DNA of 61,911 nt from Halobacteriales archaeon QS_5_70_15 (GTDB lineage: Archaea; Halobacteriota; Halobacteria; Halobacteriales; Haloarculaceae): NCBI GenBank assembly GCA_003022005.1, contig PXRQ01000067.1:1-61911 (forward strand), in the 5' to 3' direction. The number at the start of each line of letters is the position of its first letter. The stretch's first letter is position 1. The notes beneath the pieces were generated by a model. That model ran no database searches. It saw nothing but the letters and a program-made list of their open reading frames with translations, and was not told the origin of the DNA. The translations under genes were made by a program, and so were the position numbers. Below are positions 44,828 to 52,265 of this stretch, in pieces.

Positions 44828-46498
44828 TTAGTTGTCGAACCGGCTCTGGACGAACGGCTGGACGTCCTCGACCTCGTCGAGCCGCGAGTCGCTGAGGAGG
44901 ACGGCCTCCGTCTCCTCGATCGGCACCGAGAGGGAGATCTCCTTCGTGCGGCCGTAGCGACCCTTGGAGACGACGACCGCGTTGACGATACCGAGCATGT
45001 CGAGTTCGCTGATGAGATCGGTCACGCGTCGTTGGGTGAGGACGTCGGCGTCGACCTCGTCGCAGAGCCGCTTGTAGATGTTGAACACCTCGCCGGTGTT
45101 GATGTTGTGGACCCCGTTCTTCTCGAGGAGGATCGTCGCGTAGAGGACGAGCTTGGACTGGGTGGGCAGGGTGCGTACCACCTCGACCACCCGATCGAGC
45201 TCGATCTTCTCCTGGGCCTGGCGGACGTGGTTCTCCTCGACCGTGTCGGTCCGGTCGCGCTCGGCGAGCTCTCCCGCGGTTCGAAGGAGGTCGAGCGCGC
45301 GGCGGGCGTCGCCGTGCTCCTGGGCGGCGAAGGCGGCACACAGCGGGATGACGTCCTCCGAGAGCGTCTCGGGTTTGAACGCGACGTCGGCGCGCTGCTG
45401 GAGGATGTCCCGGAGCTGGGCCGCATCGTACGGCGGGAAGACGATCTCCTCCTCGCCGAGGCTCGACTTGACACGGGGATCGAGGAAGTCGGTGAACTTC
45501 AGATCGTTCGAGATACCGATGATGCTCACCCGGGAGTTCTCCAGTTCGGAGTTCATCCGCGAGAGGTTGTAGAGGGTGTCGTCCCCGGACTTCTCGACGA
45601 GCTTGTCGATCTCGTCGAGCATGATGACGACGACGCGCTCGTGGTAATCGACGGCGTCGAAGAACGTCGAATAGACGCGATCGGTCGGCCAGCCGGTCAT
45701 GGGCACGGGTTCGAACCCCTCGAGGTCGGACTCGAGTCCGTCGATCCGGTCGTGGAGGGCTGACTCCGAGTCGAACTCGGTCCCCGCGAGGGGTGCCGGG
45801 TCGTCCGGGTCCTCCAGCCGATCCCGGACCTCGCGGAGCCCCTCGAGACGGTCCTCGACGACCGCCTCGTTCTTCTCGATGAACTTGTTCGCGAGCTGGG
45901 CGAGCACCCGGTACTGGGTGTCTGTCACCTCGCAGTTGATGTACTGGACCTCGCAGGGGACCTCGAACTTCTTCGAGGTGGACTCGAGCTCCTCGCTGAC
46001 GAACTTCGCGCTCGCGGTCTTGCCGGTGCCGGTCTTCCCGTAGATGAGGATGTTCGAGGGGGTGTCCCCGCGGAGCGCGGTCACGAGGATCGTCGCCATG
46101 TTGTTGATCTGCTCCTCGCGATGGGGGAGCCGGTGGGGTGTGTACGACGGCCGGAGCACCTCCTTGTTCTCGAAGATGGGCTCCCCTTCGAGGAGGTCGT
46201 CGAACAGCCCCCGCGAGGCCTCGTCGGGTTCCTCGGAGCCGTCGTCCAGGATCAGCTCCTCGATGTCGATCTCGGTCCCCGCCCCGCTCCCCTCGACCTC
46301 CGGGGAGCCCCCGGCCGATCCGTCAGCGGCCGTCGCAGTCGACAGATCGCGCTCGGCTCGAGTCCCACCACGGTCGGCGAATCCGGCGGACTCCCCGGAA
46401 GGACTGTCGACGGAAGCGCTTTCCACGTCGTCGTCGGCACTCCTCTCCGCCCGGTCGGGTCCCCCTTCCGGTCCGCCGTCGGTCTCAGGATCCGTCAT
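44828..46498 (-). CDS. Orc1/Cdc6 replication initiator
   Basis: 556 residues. An unusually long acidic N-terminal extension (about 1-100) precedes the AAA+ module: 'PHREEQINNMATILVTALRG', Walker A 'IYGKTGTGKTASAKFV' (154-161), Walker B 'VVIMLDEIDKLVEKSGDDTL' and sensor 'ISNDLKFTDFLDPRVKSS'. The C-terminal winged helix ('DVLTQRRVTDLISELDMLGI') binds origin boxes. It recognises ORBs, melts the origin and loads MCM. Location next to oapABC and four ORBs marks it as the initiator of the neighbouring oriC. An ORB lies just 14 bp upstream of its ATG, so autoregulation is likely. No SD is seen. Confidence 0.95.
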   Translation of the reverse strand: MTDPETDGGPEGGPDRAERSADDDVESASVDSPSGESAGFADRGGTRAERDLSTATAADGSAGGSPEVEGSGAGTEIDIEELILDDGSEEPDEASRGLFDDLLEGEPIFENKEVLRPSYTPHRLPHREEQINNMATILVTALRGDTPSNILIYGKTGTGKTASAKFVSEELESTSKKFEVPCEVQYINCEVTDTQYRVLAQLANKFIEKNEAVVEDRLEGLREVRDRLEDPDDPAPLAGTEFDSESALHDRIDGLESDLEGFEPVPMTGWPTDRVYSTFFDAVDYHERVVVIMLDEIDKLVEKSGDDTLYNLSRMNSELENSRVSIIGISNDLKFTDFLDPRVKSSLGEEEIVFPPYDAAQLRDILQQRADVAFKPETLSEDVIPLCAAFAAQEHGDARRALDLLRTAGELAERDRTDTVEENHVRQAQEKIELDRVVEVVRTLPTQSKLVLYATILLEKNGVHNINTGEVFNIYKRLCDEVDADVLTQRRVTDLISELDMLGIVNAVVVSKGRYGRTKEISLSVPIEETEAVLLSDSRLDEVEDVQPFVQSRFDN

Positions 46499-46511
46499 GG
46501 CGCGTGGCCGA

Positions 46512-46533
46512 CCCCTTTCGTTTCGTGTGGAAC
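46512..46533 (+). promoter_or_regulatory. oriC ORB 1
   Basis: CCCCTTTCGTTTCGTGTGGA, a diverged origin recognition box, ending 14 nt before the orc1/cdc6 ATG on the opposite strand. Its position suggests it also controls orc1 expression. Confidence 0.7.
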
Positions 46534-46554
46534 GTTCGTCATGGTTCTTGAGCT

Positions 46555-46577
46555 ACCCCTCGGTTTCAGGTGGAAAT
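46555..46577 (+). promoter_or_regulatory. oriC ORB 2
   Basis: ACCCCTCGGTTTCAGGTGGA, with a one-base-altered left part; the core TTTCAGGTGGAAA is shared with boxes 3 and 4. Confidence 0.7.
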
Positions 46578-46880
46578 ACCCTACGCCCGGGCGAGAACGC
46601 CCCGTTACTCGCCCAGAACGGGCGCTCGTGGCGGTACGACCGGGCTCCGCTGTCCAGTTGATGCAGGAGAACCGGTGGTGGATAGCGTATTAAGCATTAC
46701 GGTCACCACCGGTTCTATCCGGAGACCACCAGACCGGAACCCATCGGTCCTGGCCCCCCGATCCTCCCGGGAGGGTAGAACCACGTCGGGGACGGACTCC
46801 CCCATAGCGTCGCCGAGCGTCCCTCGAGACCCCGGCGGACATCGAGTTAGATCGGGTCGGTTCGGGACGTGTTTCACACC

Positions 46881-46910
46881 TCTTTGCGATACCACTCTTT
46901 GCGATACCAC
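46881..46910. repeat. Perfect 15-bp tandem duplication in oriC
   Basis: TCTTTGCGATACCAC occurs twice in direct succession (46881-46895 and 46896-46910). The unit does not resemble an ORB. Confidence 0.85.
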
Positions 46911-47065
46911 GGTCGCCGTTTCCGATCAGTGGGAATGGGGGGAGGTCGTGTGACAAGTCCACACGGGTCCTCGAGCTGTTCCGGGTGGCCCGACCCTCCT
47001 CGGGAGGGCCGACCCAACACCGTTTCGGATCCTCCGAAACGAACACCCGCCCCCCTCACCCCCCC

Positions 47066-47087
47066 ACCCCTTCGTTTCAGGTGGAAC
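47066..47087 (+). promoter_or_regulatory. oriC ORB 3
   Basis: ACCCCTTCGTTTCAGGTGGA, preceded by a C-rich stretch. Its inverted partner is ORB 4, and the AT-rich segment lies between them. Confidence 0.8.
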
Positions 47088-47134
47088 CCAGGAGGAGGGG
47101 GAGGGGAGGAGCGTCAGAGGACAGCAGTAGGCGG

Positions 47135-47230
47135 GATAGATTTATGATGTAGGGGATCCAAATGTCTCCGTACTGTGTTTAAATCATAATAACCACGCCT
47201 TTGCTATATAATTCTAGAAAGAAAACCGAT
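47135..47230. other. AT-rich unwinding-type segment of oriC
   Basis: The longest AT-rich run in the window, with words such as ATAGATTTATGATGT, GTGTTTAAATCATAATAA and GCTATATAATTCTAGAAAG. It sits between the inverted ORBs 3 and 4, where a duplex-unwinding element is expected. Parts could also be promoter elements. Confidence 0.65.
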
Positions 47231-47313
47231 TCCGAACTCAAAGCGCTCAGTACGGCTATTATCCGGGGTAACGGCCTCGGTCGGTCGCACACCACACGAG
47301 CCCCCCTCGTGCG

Positions 47314-47344
47314 CTCCACCTGAAACGAAGGGGGGGGGGGGGGG
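47314..47344 (-). promoter_or_regulatory. oriC ORB 4 with long G-string
   Basis: CTCCACCTGAAACGAAGG followed by an uninterrupted run of G to 47344 (15 G). It is the exact inverse of ORB 3 over the core and carries an extreme G-string. Homopolymer length may be misread. Confidence 0.8.
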
Positions 47345-47362
47345 CTCAATCGAGGACCGGGG

Positions 47363-47404
47363 GATACCGAACGTCGGAACGACGATACCGAACGTCGGAA
47401 CGAC
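47363..47404. repeat. Perfect 21-bp tandem duplication in oriC
   Basis: A 21-bp unit starting GATACCGAACGTCGGAAC occurs at 47363-47383 and again at 47384-47404 without mismatch. Each unit has an internal dyad around ACCGAACGTCGG. Confidence 0.85.
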
Positions 47405-47635
47405 CGCGAACGTGGTTTCCGCGTCCCACCGGACAGGAGGTGCCCTCACCGAGGGACGCCTCTCGACGGGATCAGCCACCTCCTTCCGGTATCGGATCAC
47501 GTCGTTCTGCCGAGCCGCTCCGAGGCCGGGACTGGCGCGAAGGTCTACCAGTATACTGATATTCGTCGGAGGAGTCCGGACGAGATCGGTCGGGACGACG
47601 GGTTCGCCGGGGGAAGTTCCCCGAAAAATAACTGA

Positions 47636-47719
47636 TTTTTTATATATGTCTGACGCACAGTTAAGTGAATGGGGTGGGGTAGTACAGTCAAGCGTCCCCG
47701 ATTTCGAGACGAAACGGGG
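47636..47719 (+). promoter_or_regulatory. oapA promoter and upstream dyad
   Basis: A strong TATA element TTTTTTATATATG (about 47635-47647) precedes the oapABC genes. Transcripts would begin near 47669, so the message has about 65 nt before ATG 47735 and an SD-like GAGGGAAAGG just before it. Within that leader a dyad, CCCCGATTTCG (47696-47706) with CGAAACGGGG (47710-47719), resembles two ORB G-string halves or an RNA hairpin. Confidence 0.6.
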
Positions 47720-47734
47720 CCGTCGAGGGAAAGG

Positions 47735-48376
47735 ATGGGACTGCTCACAGGACTCAGGGAAAGCATCGCCCGGGTTACGTCGAGCCTGTTCTCGGCGCAG
47801 GACCCGAAACGTATCGGTATCTACGGCCCGCCGAACGCGGGCAAGACGACGCTGGCAAACCGGATCGCTCGCGACTGGACCGGGGACGCGGTTGGCCCGG
47901 AGAGCCACGTCCCCCACGAGACGCGACGGGCGCGCCGCAAGGAAGGGGTCGAGATCAAGCGCAACGGCCAGTCGGTCACCATCGACATCGTCGACACGCC
48001 CGGCGTGACGACGAAGGTCGACTACAAGGAGTTCCTCGAGCACGACATCGAGGAGGACGACGCCATCCGGCGCTCGCGGGAGGCGACCGAGGGCGTCGCC
48101 GAGGCCATGCACTGGCTCCGCGAGGACGTCGACGGCGTCGTCTACGTACTCGACGCGGCGAACGACCCCTTCACCCAGGTGAACACGATGCTCATCGGCA
48201 TCATCGAGAGCCAGGATCTCCCGGTGCTGATCCTCGCGAACAAGATCGACCTCGACGAGGCGTCGGTCCAGCGCATCCGGAACGCCTTCCCGCAGCACGA
48301 GACCATCCCGCTGTCCGCCCTCGAGGGGGACAACATGGACGAGGTCTACGACAAGGTGGCGGAGTACTTCGGGTGA
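47735..48376 (+). CDS. oapA: Era-like GTPase OapA/ArvA
   Basis: 213 residues of a small Era/Der-like GTPase: G1 'GIYGPPNAGKTTLANRIARD' (about 28-47), G3 'DIVDTPGVTTKVDYKEF', G4 'ILANKIDLDEASVQ', and the G5-like 'PLSALEGDNMDEVYDK'. Known as origin-associated protein OapA; in Haloferax the homologous small GTPase ArvA drives extracellular vesicle formation. First gene of the oapA-oapB-oapC run. I chose ATG 47735, where conserved sequence begins and an SD-like GAGGGAAAGG stands; an in-frame ATG at 47669, 27 nt after the TATA element, would add 22 residues. Confidence 0.9.
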   Translation: MGLLTGLRESIARVTSSLFSAQDPKRIGIYGPPNAGKTTLANRIARDWTGDAVGPESHVPHETRRARRKEGVEIKRNGQSVTIDIVDTPGVTTKVDYKEFLEHDIEEDDAIRRSREATEGVAEAMHWLREDVDGVVYVLDAANDPFTQVNTMLIGIIESQDLPVLILANKIDLDEASVQRIRNAFPQHETIPLSALEGDNMDEVYDKVAEYFG

Positions 48377-48382
48377 CCAGGG

Positions 48383-48778
48383 ATGGCAGAACTCAAAGCT
48401 GACGACGGGAACGACGGCGACGGGGTCCAGATCGACCTGATCAGCGCCGAGCGGCTGAAGGGGCTCCGGACCATGGAGAAGATCCGGCTCATCCTCGACG
48501 GCGTCCACGACGACAACATCGTCATCCTGGAGCGTGGGCTCTCCCCCGACGAGGAGTCGAAGCTGATCGAGGTAACGATGTCCGAGATCAGCCCCGACGG
48601 CTTCACCGGCATCGAGATCGAGACCTACCCCGGCGAGAGCTCGGGCGACGGCGGTATCCTCGGGCGGATCATGGGCAACAAGGCCGACGGGAAGCTGACC
48701 GTCATCGGCCCGGCCAACCGCATCGAGACGCTCCACAAGGACCAGAACCTGCTCAGTACCCTCATCACGAGGAAGTAG
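48383..48778 (+). CDS. oapB: OapB/ArvB family protein (DUF2073)
   Basis: 131 residues. After a short acidic start, the conserved region reads 'VQIDLISAERLKGLRTMEKI', 'LDGVHDDNIVILERGLSPDE', 'SEISPDGFTGIEIETYPGES', 'ILGRIMGNKADGKLTVIGPA' and 'LLSTLITRK'. It belongs to the archaeal DUF2073/OapB family found next to OapA; in Haloferax it is linked to vesicle formation with ArvA. It starts 6 bp after the oapA stop, so the two are co-translated. No enzymatic motif is seen. It may regulate the GTPase. Confidence 0.9.
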   Translation: MAELKADDGNDGDGVQIDLISAERLKGLRTMEKIRLILDGVHDDNIVILERGLSPDEESKLIEVTMSEISPDGFTGIEIETYPGESSGDGGILGRIMGNKADGKLTVIGPANRIETLHKDQNLLSTLITRK

Positions 48779-48804
48779 GGTCCCGGCACAGCACTCCAGA
48801 CCAG

Positions 48805-49614
48805 ATGCCACACCAGTGTACGAACTGCGGCCACACCTTCGCCGACGGCTCCAAGGAGATGCTCTCGGGCTGTCCGGGCTGTGGCGGCAACACGTTCCAG
48901 TTCCACCCGAAGGGGACGGAGATCCCGGACGACCCCCCCGAGACTGGGGGGTCCCCGCCGGAGCCCGACGGGGGCGGGGCCGCGAACACGGTCGGCCGCG
49001 CGGCCACGAGGGTCCGGGACTTCGTGGGGTCCGACGGCGGCGACGGATCCGGGGCGGCCGCTGGCACCCCCGACTCGAGCGCCGGGCCCCCGGAGGAACC
49101 GGAGCCGGGGTCGGCCCCCGACCCCTCTGCGCCGTGGCCGGACGACCTCGACGAGGGGGAGGACGGCGGGGACGGCGAGGACGCGGAGATCATCGACGCG
49201 GACGCGCGCCGGGAGGCGGACGCCGCCGACGCCGAGGGTCTCGCCCAGGCGAGCGCCCGCGGTGAGGTCGCGGGTCCCGACGACGTCGCGGCCGGCGCGG
49301 ACCCCCCCGCTTCCGGTGGAGGTGACCCCCCACGCGGAGGCGAGGAGGCCGCTGCATCAGCGGGGGCGGCCGGTCCCGACCCACCGGAGGGCCGGGTCGC
49401 GAGCGAACCCAGCGACGACGACCCGGACATCGAGGAGCTCCGGCAGCAGCTCAACGACCAGTTCGAGTCCATCAGGATCGTCGAACCCGGCCAGTACGAA
49501 CTCAATCTGATGGAGCTGTTCGACCGCGAGGAGTACATCATCGCGCTCCAGGAGAACGGACGGTACGTCATCCAGGTCCCCGAGAACTGGATGGGGGATC
49601 GTCCCGGCGACTGA
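48805..49614 (+). CDS. oapC: Zinc-ribbon protein OapC/ArvC
   Basis: 269 residues. The N-terminal zinc ribbon is 'CTNCGHTFADGSKEMLSGCP' with a second 'CPGCGGNTF' pair (Cys5, 8, 23, 26). A long disordered, Gly/Asp/Pro/Glu-rich region (about 40-210) follows. A folded C-terminal domain (about 215-269) reads 'DIEELRQQLNDQFESIRIVE' and 'YELNLMELFDREEYIIALQE', ending 'YVIQVPENWMGD'. This matches OapC/ArvC, third gene of the origin-associated set; 26 bp after oapB. Its role with OapA is unknown. Confidence 0.88.
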   Translation: MPHQCTNCGHTFADGSKEMLSGCPGCGGNTFQFHPKGTEIPDDPPETGGSPPEPDGGGAANTVGRAATRVRDFVGSDGGDGSGAAAGTPDSSAGPPEEPEPGSAPDPSAPWPDDLDEGEDGGDGEDAEIIDADARREADAADAEGLAQASARGEVAGPDDVAAGADPPASGGGDPPRGGEEAAASAGAAGPDPPEGRVASEPSDDDPDIEELRQQLNDQFESIRIVEPGQYELNLMELFDREEYIIALQENGRYVIQVPENWMGDRPGD

Positions 49615-49631
49615 CCCCGTCCCCGGATTCG

Positions 49632-49716
49632 CTTCGAGTCCGTGTCCGTGGTCGTCGAATCCGTGTCCGTGGTCGGTTCCTCCGTGCCCGTGATCGGTCC
49701 CCCTCCCGGGATCGTG
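49632..49716. repeat. Short imperfect tandem repeat behind oapC
   Basis: About three copies of a unit close to TCCGTGTCCGTGGTCG lie in the convergent gap. Read antisense they would encode DHGHG repeats, but no start codon supports a gene. Confidence 0.6.
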
Positions 49717-49765
49717 ACCCCAGGTCAGTGACCGCCGGCGACGGAGTCGGCCCCGATCCCCCGAA

Positions 49766-50146
49766 TCAGTACACGCTGGCAGCCGCGGTCCGTACCTCGA
49801 CCTCCACGAGCGGCTGGAACGGGTAGTCCTCGCCGCTGTCGTACTTCTCGAAGGTACGGGTCGCGACGGGCGCGACCCGATCCTCGTCCTCGACACCGGT
49901 GGCGGTCCCGAGGAGGGTCACCGACCACTCGGCGTCCCCCTCCCTGGGCCGCTCGATGGAGACCGCCACTCGGGGGTTCCGCCGGAGGTGCTCTAGCTTC
50001 CGTCCGTCGGTCACGAACGAGAGGCCCCCGTCGTCGTAGACGTACCAGACGGGGGCGACGTGCGGCCGGTCCTCGACGGACGTCGCCACGTGGGCGCTCG
50101 GTCGCGCGCCGGCGATCAGCTCCCCGACCTCGGGGGGGACGCTCAT
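49766..50146 (-). CDS. Pyridoxamine 5'-phosphate oxidase-family protein
   Basis: 126 residues with a small FMN/F420-type split barrel: 'ELIAGARPSAHVATSVEDRP', 'HVAPVWYVYDDGGLSFVTDG', 'RKLEHLRRNPRVAVSIERPR', 'WSVTLLGTATGVEDEDRVAP' and 'PFQPLVEVEVRTAAASVY'. Substrate unknown. It is short for the family but complete. Convergent with oapC; the MATE gene is divergent, 120 bp upstream. Confidence 0.85.
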   Translation of the reverse strand: MSVPPEVGELIAGARPSAHVATSVEDRPHVAPVWYVYDDGGLSFVTDGRKLEHLRRNPRVAVSIERPREGDAEWSVTLLGTATGVEDEDRVAPVATRTFEKYDSGEDYPFQPLVEVEVRTAAASVY

Positions 50147-50267
50147 GCGCCCGTGAACGGGGGACGGCCAAAAGCCGACCGGGACACGTCGGGTCCCTAA
50201 CGTGGGGTCCGCGGGAGACGCGCCGGGTCCGTAAGGTAGAGGGGACGGCCGCCCGTCGATCGAGGTA

Positions 50268-51794
50268 GTGGACCGAAGCGGCGCCCGCGAGCGGTTCGAG
50301 ACGGCCCGCAGCGGCGCGCGTCGGATGCTCGACCGGTTCCCCGCGCTCCTGGCCCGGCTCGGGGTCGTCGACCGGCGGATGGGCGAGGAGGCGTTCGACC
50401 TCGCGGCCCCGGTGATGGTGACGGGTGCGCTCCGGGTACTCATCCGCATCTCGGATTTCCTGTTCGTCGGCATCGCGACGGGCGCGGCCGGCATCGCGGC
50501 GCTCGAACTCGGGTTCCAGTACTTCTTCATCGCCTTCGGGCTCGCGCTCGCGCTCACCTCGGGGACCATCAGCGTCGTCTCGCGGTTCCTCGGCGCGGAC
50601 GACCGCTTCCGGGCCGATCTCGTGATCAAGCAGTCCCTCTGGCTCGGTCTCCTCGTCTCGATCCCGCTCGCGGTCGCTGGGTGGCTCTACGCCGAGCCGC
50701 TGGTCGGGCTCCTGACCGACGACGCCGCGACGATCCGGAAGGGCGCGGACTACCTCCGGATCGTCCTGGCGGCGTCGCCGGCGCGCTTCTGGTCGATGAT
50801 CGCTGCCCGTGCGCTCGCCGGAGCGGGCGACACCCGGACCCCGATGTACGTCCGGCTTGTCACCCTCCCGGCGAACGTCGTCCTGAACGCGCTGCTCGTG
50901 TTCGGGATCGGACCGTTCCCGATGCTCGGGGTCGCCGGCGCGGCGCTCGGCACCGCGACCGCCTACCTGCTCTCGGCGGGGGCGTTCCTCGCGCTCCTGC
51001 TCACGTCGCGGTTCCCGGTACGGCTCCGCCTCGGCGGTCCGCAGGTCGACCTCCCGCTGATGGCCGAGATCGCGCGGGTCGGGCTCCCGCTCGCGGGGAC
51101 CCGGCTCTCACGGACGTTCGGGCGGTTCCCGTTCCTGTTCGTGCTGGGGGTGCTCGGCACGTCCGAACTGGCCGCGTACGCCGTCGGCCGCCGGGTGGTC
51201 CTGTTCGCGATGATGCCCGCGTGGGGGTACTCGACGGCCGCCTCGACGCTCGTGGGCCAGTCCGTCGGCGGCGGCGAGGACGAGCGGGCGACGGCGTACG
51301 GCTGGCAGACCACCCGCATCGCGCTCGCCACCCAGTTGCTGGTCGCGGCGGTCATCGCGGCGTTCGCGCCCTACATCGCCCGCGGGTTCGGCACCGAGGA
51401 CGTCGCCCTGACGGCGACGTTCGTCCGCGTGTTCGCGCTCGGGGTCGCCGGGTTCTCGGTCTCGCGGACGATGCGCGGCGCGCTCCGCGGGGCGGGGGAC
51501 ACCCGCTGGCCGTTCTACGGGACCGTCCTCGGGACCTATCTCGTCCGGCTGCCGATCGCGTTCCTCGCGCTCCCGGTCGGCTACGCCGTTGGCGTCGGGC
51601 CGGTCTCGCTCGGGGGCTCGGCGATCGGTCCGCTGCCGGTCTCACCCGGGATGGGGTTCGGCGTGAGCGCCGCGTTCGTGGCCATCCTCGCGGGGCTGTA
51701 CGTGAAGGCGTTCGTCAACACGGCCCGGTTCGCCTCCGGCCGGTGGGTCGCGGTGGCCCGGTCGGGAATGGGGGCGACCCCCGGGGACGATTAG
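50268..51794 (+). CDS. MATE-family multidrug/organic cation exporter
   Basis: 508 residues, 12 transmembrane helices in two homologous halves: 'EAFDLAAPVMVTGALRVLIR', 'DFLFVGIATGAAGIAALELG' with the typical 'GTISVVSRFLGADD' turn, 'RALAGAGDTRTPMYV' in the first half and 'STLVGQSVGGGEDERATAYG', 'RGALRGAGDTRWPFYGTVLG' in the second. MATE exporters expel organic cations in exchange for Na+ or H+. GTG 50268 is preferred because TAAGGTAG lies about 27-34 nt upstream. The C-terminus is short and cytoplasmic. Confidence 0.93.
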   Translation: MDRSGARERFETARSGARRMLDRFPALLARLGVVDRRMGEEAFDLAAPVMVTGALRVLIRISDFLFVGIATGAAGIAALELGFQYFFIAFGLALALTSGTISVVSRFLGADDRFRADLVIKQSLWLGLLVSIPLAVAGWLYAEPLVGLLTDDAATIRKGADYLRIVLAASPARFWSMIAARALAGAGDTRTPMYVRLVTLPANVVLNALLVFGIGPFPMLGVAGAALGTATAYLLSAGAFLALLLTSRFPVRLRLGGPQVDLPLMAEIARVGLPLAGTRLSRTFGRFPFLFVLGVLGTSELAAYAVGRRVVLFAMMPAWGYSTAASTLVGQSVGGGEDERATAYGWQTTRIALATQLLVAAVIAAFAPYIARGFGTEDVALTATFVRVFALGVAGFSVSRTMRGALRGAGDTRWPFYGTVLGTYLVRLPIAFLALPVGYAVGVGPVSLGGSAIGPLPVSPGMGFGVSAAFVAILAGLYVKAFVNTARFASGRWVAVARSGMGATPGDD

Positions 51795-52176
51795 GGCTCC
51801 CGCGGGGGCACACCGAGCCGCTTCGCGGGACACCTTACCGGGCGGAACTCTTCACCGGACGGACCTCTCCACCGGACGCGACATCCCACTGGGGGTGTTC
51901 CCGGCGGGACGGCTGGACGCCCGACCCCCATGTTTCGAGTGGAGACCTCATACACCGAGCAAACTAGCGGTAGCGGAACCTCTCCCACGACCACTTTTTC
52001 GAGTGGAAGCGTCCCCCACGGATCCCGAGCGAACTCCCGAGCGGGAGGTTCCGCGGATGAGCCAGGTACTTTCCAGTCGGGACCGGACGGGGCAACACGG
52101 CCGGGCTGACACCGGGAATGGGGGTCGCCGGCGGGAACTGAAGCACTTAACCACCCCCCGGTCGGTAGCGTGGGGT
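51795..52176. other. 382-bp gap behind the MATE gene with two ORB-like boxes
   Basis: No plausible gene. The interesting content is the ORB-like pair at 51921-52011. A TATA-like ACTTAAC (about 52145) serves the 28-aa membrane peptide gene. CACCGGACG occurs twice near 51853 and 51870. Confidence 0.5.
51921..52011 (+). promoter_or_regulatory. Pair of ORB-like boxes outside oriC
   Basis: ACCCCCATGTTTCGAGTGGA (about 51924-51943) and ACTTTTTCGAGTGGAAGCG (about 51993-52011) share TTTCGAGTGGA and have the same orientation. They resemble the oriC boxes (TTTCAGGTGGA) with two changes. They lie about 4.6 kb from ORB 4. Weak evidence; they may be sites for another Orc1 paralogue. Confidence 0.45.
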
Positions 52177-52263
52177 ATGAGTGACGCGACGAAGGTCGTC
52201 CTCGGCACCGTGGGTGTCGCTGGTCTCCTCGCCCTGGTGATCGTGCTGACGATGGCGCTCTGA
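52177..52263 (+). CDS. 28-residue single-pass membrane peptide
   Basis: ATG 52177 to TGA 52261-52263; protein MSDATKVVLGTVGVAGLLAL continued by VIVLTMAL. After seven polar residues nearly all is one hydrophobic helix, so it should span the membrane once. Supporting a real gene: TATA-like ACTTAAC about 30 nt upstream (leaderless start) and a 2-bp spacing to the next ATG, so it leads a small operon with the following protein. No function known. Its size put it below usual gene-finding limits. Confidence 0.7.
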   Translation: MSDATKVVLGTVGVAGLLALVIVLTMAL

Positions 52264-52265
52264 GG

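Larger units (their letters stand above)
46499..47734. other. Chromosomal replication origin (oriC), between orc1/cdc6 and oapA
   Basis: A 1.2-kb gap without plausible genes, flanked by divergent orc1/cdc6 and oapABC, as at haloarchaeal oriC1. It holds four ORBs: three in plus orientation on the left (46512-46533, 46555-46577, 47066-47087) and one inverted on the right (47314-47344). The AT-rich segment 47135-47230 lies between the inverted pair of the two best boxes. Two perfect tandem duplications (46881-46910, 47363-47404) and the oapA promoter (about 47636-47647) complete the region. Functional origin activity is inferred from layout. Confidence 0.85.

Noticed and set aside
49620..49740. 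Antisense DHGHG-repeat peptide behind oapC
   Set aside because: No start codon, and the sequence is explained by a short tandem DNA repeat.
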